A stretch of DNA of 64,000 nucleotides from Catenovulum agarivorans DS-2 (GCF_000568405.1 NZ_ARZY01000009.1:51150-115149), one strand, 5' to 3'; positions 28,701 to 38,730 are shown, numbered from the stretch's first letter. Made by a program: numbers and translations. The notes: generated by a model not told the origin, from the letters alone.

Positions 28701-31700
28701 ACGTCGATATATACAAGCTATAACTGGTGTTTGCATCAAGTGGCTCTGTTGGTTTTAGCTTGATTGAATTTAAATTATCCCCATAACTAAAGTCTATGGG
28801 CACTCGGACAGCATGGCCATTGTTGTATAAGTATATGGTATCGGATGCTACTGTCGCTCTGTCGATGGTTTCGCCAAACTCTAAAATAATTTCAGGGTTT
28901 CGTGGCACGTTTGTTTGCCCTGACTGAGCTAAAGACCAAGTTTCAAATGATGGGGCAACTAAATCCGCTTGTGCGCCTGTGGTAAAGTTTCGAACGATTG
29001 TTTGGCTAAGTCCGTTACCTGCTGTATCTGTGATGCCTGATATCTCAATGCGATACTGGCTATTAGGCTCAAACAATTGTGTTGGCGTAACCGTTAATAA
29101 GGTTTGACCGAATGAAAGTGTTGTTTGAACATCTAGCATCACGCCATTTTGTTCAAGTTGCACGACCATATTTTCATTCAAGTTAATCGCTTCGTTAAAC
29201 TGAAAGTTTGGTGAGTGGTTAATTGGGATGTCGCTAGCGTTATCAAGCATACTTGCGTTGACTAGCTCAGGTGCCGCGGTATCAGAGTCAAAACCTGTAT
29301 TAAAGCTATGATTTCTGTAGCTCACGCTTCTACCCGTTAGGTCTCTAACCCCATATACAATATAAGTATATTTTCTGCCAGCTGCCAATTGACTCTCAGG
29401 CTGCATATTCAGCTGAGTACCGCTGTGCGACAGATATAAGCTGACTGGCACATGTTCACTGGTAACCGTATCAAATAAATATACTCGACTACTGTCAACA
29501 CTGGTAAAGTCGATGGTTTCGTTAAATCGCCAATATAGTTTGAGATTTCTACTCATCGGCTCAACAATTTCTGTCTGGCTGATAATATGCGGAGAAGTGA
29601 AATCTAATTCAGAGCCAGTGGTAAAGTTGGTTGAAACATCCGTCACTAAATTTCCGGCAAAGTCACTTATTTGAGGCAAGGTTAAGCTGTGACTGGTATT
29701 TTCAGTGAGCGGGTGTGCTAATTTTAAGGTGATCACCTTGTTGTCCGTACTAATTTGCAAGCTATTAAAAGTAGTATCCGAATAATCGAATGATAGTAGA
29801 TCTACAGCTTCATCAAATGCTACTGAAAATTGTGTTTGCAGCGGCACAGCCTGTGTTGACGGTAGTGGGCTGATATTAACCATTTGTGGCGCTCGATTGT
29901 CTAAGCTTGCGTCTTCAGTCACGGTAAAGTAAATGTAACGGTTGAAGGGCAATTGATCACCGTCTGTATCTTCAATCGACTTCTCTATGGTCAAGGTGTA
30001 GCTGTCGCCCGCATTTAATTGAATTTGCGGTTTAACCGATACAATCGTTTGATTGCTCGCTAAAGATACATCAACCGGCACTATGTTGTTTTCACTTGTA
30101 TTGGTTAAAACAAAATTGTTTGAGTTGATAGAGCTTTGTGCCATGGCTTCTGAGAATTTAATTCTAAGCACAGGGTTTAGGATATCTATTTGACTAAAGC
30201 TATTGGGTGAATAGGCAACTGGGTATGGGCTGACAGCGTTTGTGTCAATTCCATCACCAATATATATGCTGGTATTGTACGCATATAAATAGTTGCCATT
30301 GTGATCTGTGACACCTGTGGTTAAACGTACTTCAACTAAACTGCCACTCGCAAAATCGTTGGAGTTTGTTAATTTAATGATTCGGTCGTTGGCTAACATT
30401 TCAATTTGAATCGGCAACAATACGCCATCTTGGGTAACAAATAAGTTATCTGTCAGCGATGATTCATTTATGCTTTCTGACATATATAAATACAAGGTAT
30501 CGATATTTGTCAGAGAATAAGCCGTTGATGATGGATTCATATTAAGTACGGTTGGCCGTGTTGTTTCATTCGTATTGCTGCCTGTCGTGAAACTCATTAC
30601 AAATGGGTCTAACGCGTTACCACCTAAGTCGGTTAACTCATTGGTCAATACCAGACTAATTAAAGAATGTTCAGGTAAAGCTGAAGAGATAAAGATAGAT
30701 TTATTGTCAGCAGAGCGAGTGATTGTCGCTGATAGTTTTTCTCCTTGATGAAATAACCCAATATTGGACGCACTAATGCTATTACTGGTTAATGCTTCAT
30801 TCAGTTTGACTTCAATAGCTTGCACTGGGTTTACTTCAGTTTGTCCGTTTATCGGAGAAGTTGCGACAATTTGTGGTTTACTGTCGTCTGTTTGACTAAT
30901 GGTGTCAAAATAACGTGTTGCACTATAGGCATTGTTACCGAAGATATCCATGATGGTGTACGACGTTGATACCACGTAACGTGTATCGCCCCGCAATGGT
31001 TCGTCAGGAACAAATGTCACAGTATTGCCTGAAATTGTTGTTGCGCCATTCACCTCAATACCTGAATGTGTGACTTTTATTTTTGACAATGGCGACAAGA
31101 TTTCATCGTATGTCAATACAATTTGTGTATCTAACTCAATTTCAGCGGCTCTATGTGCTGGCACCATAGCACTAAGGTTGGGGGCAGAGTTGTCGGTTAC
31201 CGTGTTTGCTGCAGTTGTTAATGCAAGTTGTTGGTTGGGAAGTTGGTTGCCTGCCATATCGCACAAATCACTAATAGATAAGCTGTACTGGCTTTCACCA
31301 GTTAATGATGACGCAGGTGATATTGCTATGCTGGTTAAATCAGAGCTGATATTAATCGAATGTTCAACTAAATCGCCTTGGCTATCAAACAATTGGATTT
31401 GCGCGTTTTGACAATATGGATTAATTGCCTCGTTAAAGCCGATGATAATCGGCTTATCAACAACGATTGATTGTTCGGTAATGCCTGAATCGACCATTGA
31501 AGGAGCATTGGTGTCGCTAGAAAAGCCTGTGGTGAAACTACGAGTTCTTAACGCGACCGCATTGGTGTTGGTAATATCTTTTAAACGTTGGTTATAACTA
31601 ACATATAATGTGTAGCGTCTGTTTTCTTTTAAAGCTTGTAACGGGATTAAACTCACGCGTGTGTGGTCGCTCGACCAGTTATTGTCTGTTGCGACTCTGC

Positions 31701-32820
31701 GGCCTGCAGAGTTGTCCCATAAGTAAATACTATCGTGGTTAATTGATGTTGGGTCTACAGCATGATTATGGGCCACTGTGAGTACTGGCATCTTTGGCAT
31801 TTGGGTTTGTGATGATTTAAAGCTCCAAGCTGCCACATCAAGACTGTCAGTGAAAGTGGTATCGGTAGTGGTAAAGTTGAGTGTTTGTGTTTGTGCGATT
31901 ACATTACCACTGGTATCTTTTATGCCCGATATATTAATTTGATAAATGTTATCGGCTTCTAACGCTTGTTCAGGTTGAATAAGCAACCTTGTGTTGTCAT
32001 CGGCTAAAGTTAAACTAAAGTTAACTGCTTGACTGTTGGTTTGGTTGCTAAAATTTACCCCAGCCAAATTTAATGGGTCAATTGCTTCAGAAAACTTAGC
32101 TGCCACAACCGCATTAATAGGCACGGAACTGTCGTTTTCCCGAATGCTAAATGTAGTTAACTCAGGTGCAACGGTATCCGCCTGATAACCAGTAGTGAAT
32201 CGAGCGGTGTGAGCAAACAGGGCATTGTCGAATAAATCGGTTAATCCTGTAGTCAAGGATAGATAATGTTGACGACCTGATTTTAACGGTTCATCCGGCA
32301 CAAATACAATTGTATCGTTATTGCCCATCAGACTTAATGTTCCACTTATCACTTGATTGGTTTTTAAGTCAGTTAATCTGAAAGTGTCGCTATTAACGCT
32401 GCTTGCTTTTACGGGTTCGTCTATTTTGACAATGACCTGAGTATTAGTTGCTATATCTGTGCTGTTGTTATTCGGTAAAACACTGTCGACGCTCGGTCTA
32501 GCACTTTCAGCACAGGCACCAGTTGTAAATGAATAGCTAAATGCTGCGGTGAGGTTTCCTGCTAAATCCGAGATTGCAGGAACGAATACCTCGTAGGTAG
32601 AATTTGACTGCAAGTTGCTTGTGGGCGTCAGTTTAATGCCAGTATTTTGCAGCAAGAAACTGACGTTTGCTGCAACAACATTTTCGCCATTTGTTAGGTA
32701 GAAACTTGATGTGTTGACACTTTTAACACTGATAGTTTCGTTAAACTTGATAGTGACCGGCTCGTATTCACAGACATCCGTTGCATTGTTGGCAGGCGAT
32801 TGTTCTTCAATACTAGCAAT
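25717..32820 (-). repeat. Higher-order repeat: nine-Big_5-domain module, about 2.45 copies
   Basis: Within the giant gene, corresponding domain starts recur about every 2.9 kb: approximately 32505/29606/26711, 32180/29284/26382, 31865/28968/26060 and 31195/28301. Domains nine apart are far more alike than neighbours. Examples are VDPTSINHDSIYLWD / IDRATVASDTIYLYN / VDPTSVNSATVYLTD, and NNFVLTNTS / DFFVLLDTS, and ITRSADNKS / VSRSADGKR. The modules would be domains 1-9, 10-18 and 19-22. Boundaries were placed by eye. Confidence 0.7.
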
Positions 32821-35800
32821 TGTTCTATCACTATTGATTGGACTTTCATTGTTGTCAAATTCAGCTTTATCGTTAAAACCATCTGAGTCAGAATCGGCTT
32901 GGTCTAAGTTGGTAAAAATAATTGCTTCAAATAAATCAGTTAAACCATCGCTGTCTGAATCAACTAAATCTTTATTTGAGTTATATCGTGAAATTTCTAT
33001 TAAGTCACTCAAACCATCTTCATCAGAATCGGGCAAGGGGGATAATGTTTGAGTTACATCAAAGGCAACATCATCCACAAAAGTAAAGCGAACTTTTACC
33101 GCAAAGTTGTCAGACTTGGCTCGTGCTCTGTAGGTGTATGGCCAAGTTGTATCTGTGCCAATTAATACATCGTCAATGAAGAATGAAACTGACTGAACCA
33201 ATTCATTTAGATTATCACTCATTTGATAATTAGCTTGGATTTCAAAATAAGTATCTTCGGTTACTTGTGGGTTTAAAAATGCAAAATAATCTAAGCTAAA
33301 GCGAGAGCTGGCATCGCTAGGTGCGCTTTCTAACGCACGGTATTTGCCAATATAAAAACGATTGTTTGAAACTGCATAAACATATTGGTTGTCAATTGCG
33401 ATGGCATTGCTCTTTTCAAGAGAGGATTCACTCAAATCAATCAGTTGGCTGAAGTTTGGCGCTTGTTCGTCCGCTAAATTTACAATCGGTAGGGCATTTG
33501 TAAACAAGCTATCATTAAACAACGCAAAGCCTTGGCTAATTGCAATGTCAGTTGGGAAAAATCTATTATTGTCATGAACTAGGTTTATAGTGCTGGCCAC
33601 GCCAACTGAGTCGGATGTCGAATCTTGCTCAATTTTAAAAACCTTATAGCCACAGAAGTTACATGCAACATGCAATAAATTTTGTGAACTCAAATGCATG
33701 TTGCGAATCCCTGCAATGCTGTATTGAGCTGCTTGAGATAAATCTGGGCTTTCAATATCGTCTGTATTCAATACGTATAAATTCTGCTCGGTAGCTAATG
33801 CAACGTAGTCACCATTGGTTGCGACCGCTGTGATTTTTTCATGGTGATGGAATTGCAGTGCTTTAGTCAGGGTTTGGCCTTGGTCGCTATAAACAAAATC
33901 AACACCATCTTGTTCATTCGCTACAATTAAATAAGGGCCGACAATGGCTATATCGTTGATCTTTCCACCTAAGTGAAGACTGGCTAAATTAGTCGGTGTG
34001 CTTGATGAAGAAACATCCCAAGTTTCTAAGTTGCCGCCATCCAGCACTAGGTATAAGGTGCCGGAATTAAACAGTATTTTGTAAGGTCGGCTTGATGTAG
34101 TAATTGTTTCTACTAAGTTAGCGGCATTCTTATCACTAATGTCATAAATTGCGATGCCACTTTCTTGGGCGATATAAGCGGTTGTTTGATTGACCGCAAT
34201 ATCATACATTTTTTCATCCGTTTGGATATGACTGACTAAATGCGGCGAAAATTCTTGTTGAGTGCTTGAAACCGTAAAGCTAATGGTAGCAGGCGCAGAA
34301 TTCAGTTCTCCGTCGTTGGCAACAAACGCTAAACTGTCTGTGCCTTCAAATGTTGAATTTGGTGTATACAGTAAACTACTGCCTTCAATATTTGCTGAAC
34401 CTTGTGTTGGAGAAGTTTGGATTGAAAAGGTTAATGTGTCATTTTCAGCATCTGTTGCGTAGTTGCTTAGGTCAATCAAGATGCTTGTACCACTATTTAC
34501 ATTTGCAGCGGCATTTTGGCTAATGGGAGCATCGTTTACTGCCTCAACTGTAATGGTAAATTCAGCTGAATCTGTTAATAAACCATCTGAAACTTGCAGC
34601 TGAACTTTATCTTGGCCAGAAAATTCTGGATTAGGCACAAAAATCAATGTGTTACCGGACAGGTTTGTTTGTCCATTTTCAGCCCCTGATAATAGTTCGA
34701 ACGATAGGCTATCTCCGTCAGGATCATCGACAAGTGTTTCTAAATCTATTGTTAAGGTAATGTCTTCTTGAGTCGTTAATGTTTGGTTATTAAAAGTTGG
34801 AGGATCATTTTCAATGGCGACGGCAAATTGCAGCGTAACCTGATTGTTGCCACCTTGACCATCTGACATAGTAAGTGTGAGTGAATCTAGCCCTGAAAAG
34901 TCATCATTGGGTGTGTAGTTTAAGGTGCCTTCAGACAAACTTGCTTGACCAAATTGCGGTGCCGCTGTGATTTCAAAAGTTATGCTGTCTTGTTCTGCAT
35001 CTTGAACGAAGTCGGCCAAAACTATGGTTTTGTTACTGTCTTCATCTAAGCTAAAGTTTGTTTGGCTAATGATAGGTGGATCATTTACAGCGGTGACAGA
35101 CAGATCTATTTGGCCAGTTATTGGCGCATTAACCCCATCTGACACGGAAAATACGATAGTATCGCTGCCAAAATAATTGCTTGCAGGTTGGTAGTTTAAA
35201 ATGCCGGATTGAATACTTGTTTGTCCATTTAGGGCGTCAGTTGCAATGTTATAAACAAGTGGATCGCCTTCTGGATCCCGCGTCAGATTGATTAGGCTTA
35301 TGTTGATGCTTTGGTCTTCGGCAGTAACAAAACTTCCGTTACTTACTTCAGGTGGGAGGTTGATATCTTTAACCTCTAGGCTGACACTTTGTTGTTCGCT
35401 CGAGCCTGCGGTGTCCGTTGCCACGTACACGAATGATAAATTACCGACAAAAGCTTCATTGGCTTGGTAGCTAAAACTTCCATCTGAATTTAGCGTTAGC
35501 TCACCTTGTGCCGGGGGGGTTAACAAACTAGCGGTTAAGCTTTCGCCATCAGCGTCACTATCATTGCCCAACACACCTGGAGCTAAAATATTTAACAATT
35601 CGCCTTTATTGACTGAGTAGCTATCAGCTTGCAGTCTTGGGGTATCATTCACCGCAGTAATTGTTATGCTAACGGCAGCCTGCGCGGTCGTATCCGCCTG
35701 AGTGATTTGATAAGTGAAAGTATCGGTTCCATTAAAATCAGCAGATGGTTGATAACTAAATTGGCCAGCTTCGTCTAAAATAAGGCTACCGTGGTTAGGT

Positions 35801-37383
35801 TGACTGACTACCGCTAAACTAAAAGGTAAACTTGCATTGATTGAATCATTTGCTGTTAGATTATCATCAAGGCTTGTATCTTCATTGATTTCATAACTAT
35901 CATTTATCGCCCGTAACGTTTGAGCGATATCGCCAACATTCACTGCGACACTAACGGGTTCGGATAATGCGGTGCCATCTGTTGCTTGATAACTAAAACG
36001 AACCTGCCCAATAAAGTCGAATGAAACGTTAAAGGTTAAGCCATCACTAGTAGGCTCTATCGTTGCATTTTCAATATTCGCTATGCTGCTACTTTCAACC
36101 GTTAGAGTATCACCGTCTATATCAAAATCATTGTCTAAAAGTTCAGAGTAGGGAATTTGAAAAGAAGTTTGTCCGCTGGTGACAGAAAAGCTATCAGTCG
36201 TTGCAGTGGGCGCGTCATTTACCGCAACTACTTCAAATTCTATTGTTGCTGTTGTTGTTGCATTAAACTCATCAGCCAGTTCAAATGAAAACGAGTCTAA
36301 TCCAAAAAAGTTGTCGGCAGGGGTGTAACTAACATCCCCTTGTTGATTAAGTGTTATGCTCCCATTCTGAGCGGTTGAAAATGTACCCGTTAAAAAGCTT
36401 ACTTGATGATCTTCATTATCAGCTATGTTATCTAAGATATTAAATTGACTTTGGCTGTCTTCACTTAAAGAGATTTTACTTGGGCTAAATGTCGGGGCTT
36501 GATTGCCTAACAATATGATTTCCGATTGCGCTGATTCACCGTGGCTATCGACGCCTTTCACTTGAATTTTGTAATTGCCACCTGTCGCAGGCAAACTAAA
36601 GTTGTTTTCACTAATTGCAAGTTGGTGCTCTTGAGGCTGGTCATCTTGTTGCCAATACACATTGTAGTGGCTGTAATCACCCCCAAGGTTTTGCCAGTTT
36701 AAGCTGATCGAGGCTTGTGAGCGCTCTATGGTCGTTAGGTCGATGTTGGCTGGTTGCCAAGTAAATGATTGGCTCGCGACTAAACGAATTGATTGGTTAT
36801 CGATATCTTCAGCAGATTGCCCCCAAATTTCTACCACTTGACTGCCTTGCGACAAATCAAAATTTGCCGGGTTGATGCCGGTCAAAGTGATATCTAGCTC
36901 GTTACTATTGGCACTGACTAAGCTAGATTGATTGCAAGGTTGGCACAAAATAATGTTTTTGTCTGAGCCTGAGAAGGTAAAAAATAACCGACTTGGTAAA
37001 TTAATGTTTTGCTCAGGAGAGAGTTTTAAACGAATAAAAAAGCCGCCTTGCACATTTGGCTCTAAGTTGAGTAATTGACTTTGCCACAATGAGGTATTTA
37101 TTTCTGTAAAATCACCAGTTAGGTCAGCTAGATCAACTGTTGGTAAAGCCCTACGAGCAGTGTTGCCATCATTAATGTAATGTACTGGTTGGCCGCTGAC
37201 AAATCGTTTTGGCAATTGGAAATCAGAGTACGATTGCTGACTCACAGTGATGTTATTTATTGGGGGTTCAACACTGCTATCATTAGATTGATTTGGCGCG
37301 CTATCACCGCCGCAAGCAGCAAGTACTAATGCAAATGAAATGGGTAAGCTTTTAACTAGATGATAAAAACAAGGCGTTTTCAT
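25717..37383 (-). CDS. Giant multidomain surface lipoprotein (FN3, cadherin-like, propeller, Ca-binding and Big_5 repeats)
   Basis: About 3,888 residues from ATG 37383, chosen because AGGAG stands 7 bases upstream and a lipoprotein signal (LVLAAC, Cys24, Gly at +2 so outer membrane) follows directly. Domains in order: N-terminal beta region (~30-200), FN3-like (~204-291), eight cadherin-like 'tandem-95' domains with VNDAP/ENDPP boundaries (~294-1045), a propeller-like section with LVIVD-type repeats (~1048-1360), Asp-rich Ca-binding TSP3-like repeats (DSDEDGLSD, DSDSDGLTD, DSDSDGFND; ~1445-1515), then 22 SbsA/Big_5-type Ig-like domains of ~105 residues to the C-terminus. No protease, glycosidase or anchoring domain is visible at the end. 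Likely a Ca2+-stiffened adhesin or scaffold on the cell surface; function unproven. Confidence 0.85.
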   Translation of the reverse strand: MKTPCFYHLVKSLPISFALVLAACGGDSAPNQSNDSSVEPPINNITVSQQSYSDFQLPKRFVSGQPVHYINDGNTARRALPTVDLADLTGDFTEINTSLWQSQLLNLEPNVQGGFFIRLKLSPEQNINLPSRLFFTFSGSDKNIILCQPCNQSSLVSANSNELDITLTGINPANFDLSQGSQVVEIWGQSAEDIDNQSIRLVASQSFTWQPANIDLTTIERSQASISLNWQNLGGDYSHYNVYWQQDDQPQEHQLAISENNFSLPATGGNYKIQVKGVDSHGESAQSEIILLGNQAPTFSPSKISLSEDSQSQFNILDNIADNEDHQVSFLTGTFSTAQNGSITLNQQGDVSYTPADNFFGLDSFSFELADEFNATTTATIEFEVVAVNDAPTATTDSFSVTSGQTSFQIPYSELLDNDFDIDGDTLTVESSSIANIENATIEPTSDGLTFNVSFDFIGQVRFSYQATDGTALSEPVSVAVNVGDIAQTLRAINDSYEINEDTSLDDNLTANDSINASLPFSLAVVSQPNHGSLILDEAGQFSYQPSADFNGTDTFTYQITQADTTAQAAVSITITAVNDTPRLQADSYSVNKGELLNILAPGVLGNDSDADGESLTASLLTPPAQGELTLNSDGSFSYQANEAFVGNLSFVYVATDTAGSSEQQSVSLEVKDINLPPEVSNGSFVTAEDQSINISLINLTRDPEGDPLVYNIATDALNGQTSIQSGILNYQPASNYFGSDTIVFSVSDGVNAPITGQIDLSVTAVNDPPIISQTNFSLDEDSNKTIVLADFVQDAEQDSITFEITAAPQFGQASLSEGTLNYTPNDDFSGLDSLTLTMSDGQGGNNQVTLQFAVAIENDPPTFNNQTLTTQEDITLTIDLETLVDDPDGDSLSFELLSGAENGQTNLSGNTLIFVPNPEFSGQDKVQLQVSDGLLTDSAEFTITVEAVNDAPISQNAAANVNSGTSILIDLSNYATDAENDTLTFSIQTSPTQGSANIEGSSLLYTPNSTFEGTDSLAFVANDGELNSAPATISFTVSSTQQEFSPHLVSHIQTDEKMYDIAVNQTTAYIAQESGIAIYDISDKNAANLVETITTSSRPYKILFNSGTLYLVLDGGNLETWDVSSSSTPTNLASLHLGGKINDIAIVGPYLIVANEQDGVDFVYSDQGQTLTKALQFHHHEKITAVATNGDYVALATEQNLYVLNTDDIESPDLSQAAQYSIAGIRNMHLSSQNLLHVACNFCGYKVFKIEQDSTSDSVGVASTINLVHDNNRFFPTDIAISQGFALFNDSLFTNALPIVNLADEQAPNFSQLIDLSESSLEKSNAIAIDNQYVYAVSNNRFYIGKYRALESAPSDASSRFSLDYFAFLNPQVTEDTYFEIQANYQMSDNLNELVQSVSFFIDDVLIGTDTTWPYTYRARAKSDNFAVKVRFTFVDDVAFDVTQTLSPLPDSDEDGLSDLIEISRYNSNKDLVDSDSDGLTDLFEAIIFTNLDQADSDSDGFNDKAEFDNNESPINSDRTIASIEEQSPANNATDVCEYEPVTIKFNETISVKSVNTSSFYLTNGENVVAANVSFLLQNTGIKLTPTSNLQSNSTYEVFVPAISDLAGNLTAAFSYSFTTGACAESARPSVDSVLPNNNSTDIATNTQVIVKIDEPVKASSVNSDTFRLTDLKTNQVISGTLSLMGNNDTIVFVPDEPLKSGRQHYLSLTTGLTDLFDNALFAHTARFTTGYQADTVAPELTTFSIRENDSSVPINAVVAAKFSEAIDPLNLAGVNFSNQTNSQAVNFSLTLADDNTRLLIQPEQALEADNIYQINISGIKDTSGNVIAQTQTLNFTTTDTTFTDSLDVAAWSFKSSQTQMPKMPVLTVAHNHAVDPTSINHDSIYLWDNSAGRRVATDNNWSSDHTRVSLIPLQALKENRRYTLYVSYNQRLKDITNTNAVALRTRSFTTGFSSDTNAPSMVDSGITEQSIVVDKPIIIGFNEAINPYCQNAQIQLFDSQGDLVEHSINISSDLTSIAISPASSLTGESQYSLSISDLCDMAGNQLPNQQLALTTAANTVTDNSAPNLSAMVPAHRAAEIELDTQIVLTYDEILSPLSKIKVTHSGIEVNGATTISGNTVTFVPDEPLRGDTRYVVSTSYTIMDIFGNNAYSATRYFDTISQTDDSKPQIVATSPINGQTEVNPVQAIEVKLNEALTSNSISASNIGLFHQGEKLSATITRSADNKSIFISSALPEHSLISLVLTNELTDLGGNALDPFVMSFTTGSNTNETTRPTVLNMNPSSTAYSLTNIDTLYLYMSESINESSLTDNLFVTQDGVLLPIQIEMLANDRIIKLTNSNDFASGSLVEVRLTTGVTDHNGNYLYAYNTSIYIGDGIDTNAVSPYPVAYSPNSFSQIDILNPVLRIKFSEAMAQSSINSNNFVLTNTSENNIVPVDVSLASNQTIVSVKPQIQLNAGDSYTLTIEKSIEDTDGDQLPFNRYIYFTVTEDASLDNRAPQMVNISPLPSTQAVPLQTQFSVAFDEAVDLLSFDYSDTTFNSLQISTDNKVITLKLAHPLTENTSHSLTLPQISDFAGNLVTDVSTNFTTGSELDFTSPHIISQTEIVEPMSRNLKLYWRFNETIDFTSVDSSRVYLFDTVTSEHVPVSLYLSHSGTQLNMQPESQLAAGRKYTYIVYGVRDLTGRSVSYRNHSFNTGFDSDTAAPELVNASMLDNASDIPINHSPNFQFNEAINLNENMVVQLEQNGVMLDVQTTLSFGQTLLTVTPTQLFEPNSQYRIEISGITDTAGNGLSQTIVRNFTTGAQADLVAPSFETWSLAQSGQTNVPRNPEIILEFGETIDRATVASDTIYLYNNGHAVRVPIDFSYGDNLNSIKLKPTEPLDANTSYSLYISTWPYVKDLGGNRAAYRAYGFTTGELVDETSPSIVTTSFANQTSDIPVNAQLGITFDERISRACINECLKLVDSQGNTVEMSGDIHNDFMGATLTFGSGLAPLETYQLIADNMLDYAGNPYSGTIIEFSTGSVAIEDTEAPNLVSITPNHNATEVEVTTEQIQLTFDENISQLSSVTILADGYEVAGEQSVSGSTLTFTFAENLRANTRYIVELYRQIPDFAGNTRNIGTRQFETSTSGQDTTAPSIVSVTPNHGSSDIAVNSEIWLEFSEPMNASTLNTSHISLFENGQRKTTSVSRSADGKRVKLTTGTFSAGSTISVVVNNSVTDLANNAITPYVASFTTGIDTVESARPSVAHQYPAANSQINFVPQNIQLYLTESIDASTVPSQIQIARNGETNTANVSVSAENIITITPTEAWQLGDRIDYSIPNQIRDLAGNYLYNYDATLTINNPEDSQLRVVGYFPHASSTNLADNVQLSVQFNQAIDEDDVSDDFFVLLDTSTDSIVATDLTLHSSGNLVFITPETKLAADTTYRLTVSNGIRSENGVQQLNSANDSYYTTAEQAFSDNIAPTIELFSPADGSNNIGLNPEFSVKLDESVNPLLFATTAWADKKVMFDDSNKLITYQKHQPLTPNTSVTETLSNIQDSAGNLAAAHQTTFATAANHDLSQPQLLSTNVTSGQEDVATNAVIELVYSEAINPAQLAVESQYLYNTATQQYSDISVSYLDENSRISITPTQALDAGTAYNLIVGRAKDTSGNRAANINYSFTTGFSDDNSGPFVANTSIANGQTDIAINSIFRVEFNESIGFISPDEIKLEDSTGTAVDHAIEYNNQRKLLIIKPQNLLQSNSAYRLVVQRITDISNNQTLNPVDVSFTTKNTMDITIPTVASYNFTNGQTTDSNFVPQIIFSETVDPTSVNSATVYLTDNNGNKVSGNLSLAADKQTLTFQPDTQLQTDIRYYLYISRSPYIFDPSGNRMNSTSRNFIVSESDTDSI

Positions 37384-37543
37384 TCTATCTCCTGGTGGAC
37401 TTTTGTCCTTATTATTTATGCACGGCTTTTGATACATGATTATGACGGTAATGCATCTAGCTCAAACAAAAAACTATAACTGAGCTAAGTTTAGTGCTTT
37501 CTGTGAATTAACTAAAGTTATGCACTTGAAATATGTGAATTAA

Positions 37544-38608
37544 TTAATACTTGCTTATGTCGAGTTGGTACTCAATACGCTGATTTTGATTATTAGTTAA
37601 CATAATTGAGTTTGGATCAATCAACCCAGGTTTTATTTGTTCGACCCGCTTAATGTAGACAATTGCCTTTTCGATATCCCCACTCATTAGTGCTCGTTCT
37701 GCGACAGATTTTAAGTAATGAGGATTATCACCGTACTCGGTGTCTATAATGCTGTTTAAGTTTTCGGCCAGCTCGTATCTTTCAGTTTGATAATATAAGC
37801 TTCGCAAGTTCAACAAAGCATTATATTCTCGAGGATTTAAATTGAGCGCATATCGAAAGATTTGTTCGGCCCGCTCGTAATCTTTTAATCGAGTAAACAA
37901 AGTACCAAAATTACTCCACATATAGGCTGTGTCTGGGGTAAAGCTTAAAGCTTTTTGATAGTAATAATAGGCAGCAGCATTGTCGTGTTCCATCATAGCT
38001 TCCGCTGCTTTATTGTTGTAATAAAAGGCAAAACTTTCTTCATCGGAAATGATTCGGCCTTCGCGAGGTCGATAGGTGTATTTATCGTACAGGTCAATCA
38101 CCACAGAAATAGCGCGATTACGATACATAAGAGTATTGATATGATGTAATTCGGTGAATATACCGTTTTCAGAATGCCAAATGGGGGCTGTATTCGCTTC
38201 TTGAAAGCGTGCATTTAAGCCAACGTGGCGACCCAATGCGACAAACATAGCAGTAAGTGATATGCAATTACCGACTTTGGTTTCAAAGGTTTCTGCGGCA
38301 GAAGCTGTGGTAAACATGTCGTAGTCTATCTTAAAGCCTTCACTTTTAAATATGGCATCATAAATGGTGATAATTTTTTCAGACTCTTGCATATCTTCTA
38401 AATCGAGCTGGGCTAAAAAATCTTCCATTTCTGGTGTGACCTCAAGAAATTCATACTTCTCGTCAGGCGGAATAAAATGACTAAAATAATTGTTTGGTTG
38501 CGGAATAGTGGGTTGGTCAACAGATAAGCGTAAATATTCAGGTAGGTGCTGACAACCGAACAACAGCGCAAAAGAAAATGATGCAAATAAAATCTTTAAG
38601 TAGCGCAT
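37544..38608 (-). CDS. Transglutaminase-like and TPR lipoprotein
   Basis: 354 residues from ATG 38608 (GAGG six bases upstream); lipobox LLFGCQ. The first half has a transglutaminase/protease-like core, with the Cys in KVGNCISLTAMFVALGRHVGLNARF and the His in ELHHINTLMY followed by an Asp in SVVIDLYDKY, so the Cys-His-Asp triad could be complete. The second half has about four TPR motifs (AYMWSNFGTLFTRLKDYERAEQIFRYALNLNPRE and neighbours). It lies 160 bases upstream of the giant lipoprotein on the same strand and may share its transcript, which suggests a role in processing or assembling surface proteins (inference). Confidence 0.78.
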   Translation of the reverse strand: MRYLKILFASFSFALLFGCQHLPEYLRLSVDQPTIPQPNNYFSHFIPPDEKYEFLEVTPEMEDFLAQLDLEDMQESEKIITIYDAIFKSEGFKIDYDMFTTASAAETFETKVGNCISLTAMFVALGRHVGLNARFQEANTAPIWHSENGIFTELHHINTLMYRNRAISVVIDLYDKYTYRPREGRIISDEESFAFYYNNKAAEAMMEHDNAAAYYYYQKALSFTPDTAYMWSNFGTLFTRLKDYERAEQIFRYALNLNPREYNALLNLRSLYYQTERYELAENLNSIIDTEYGDNPHYLKSVAERALMSGDIEKAIVYIKRVEQIKPGLIDPNSIMLTNNQNQRIEYQLDISKY

Positions 38609-38730
38609 AACCGGCCTCACAAAACCAACACTTATTGATTAATTTTAGTACAAATTTTGTAAGCTGCTGGTTGCACAACTGCTTAAAGCAAAAAAATTAA
38701 TAAAAAACTTAAAAAAAATTGATCTGAACC

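Noticed and set aside
31025..31411. Plus-strand open frames of 60-130 codons inside the giant gene
   Set aside because: They have no ribosome sites and arise opposite repetitive Thr/Ser/Asn-rich coding sequence; shadows of the real frame.
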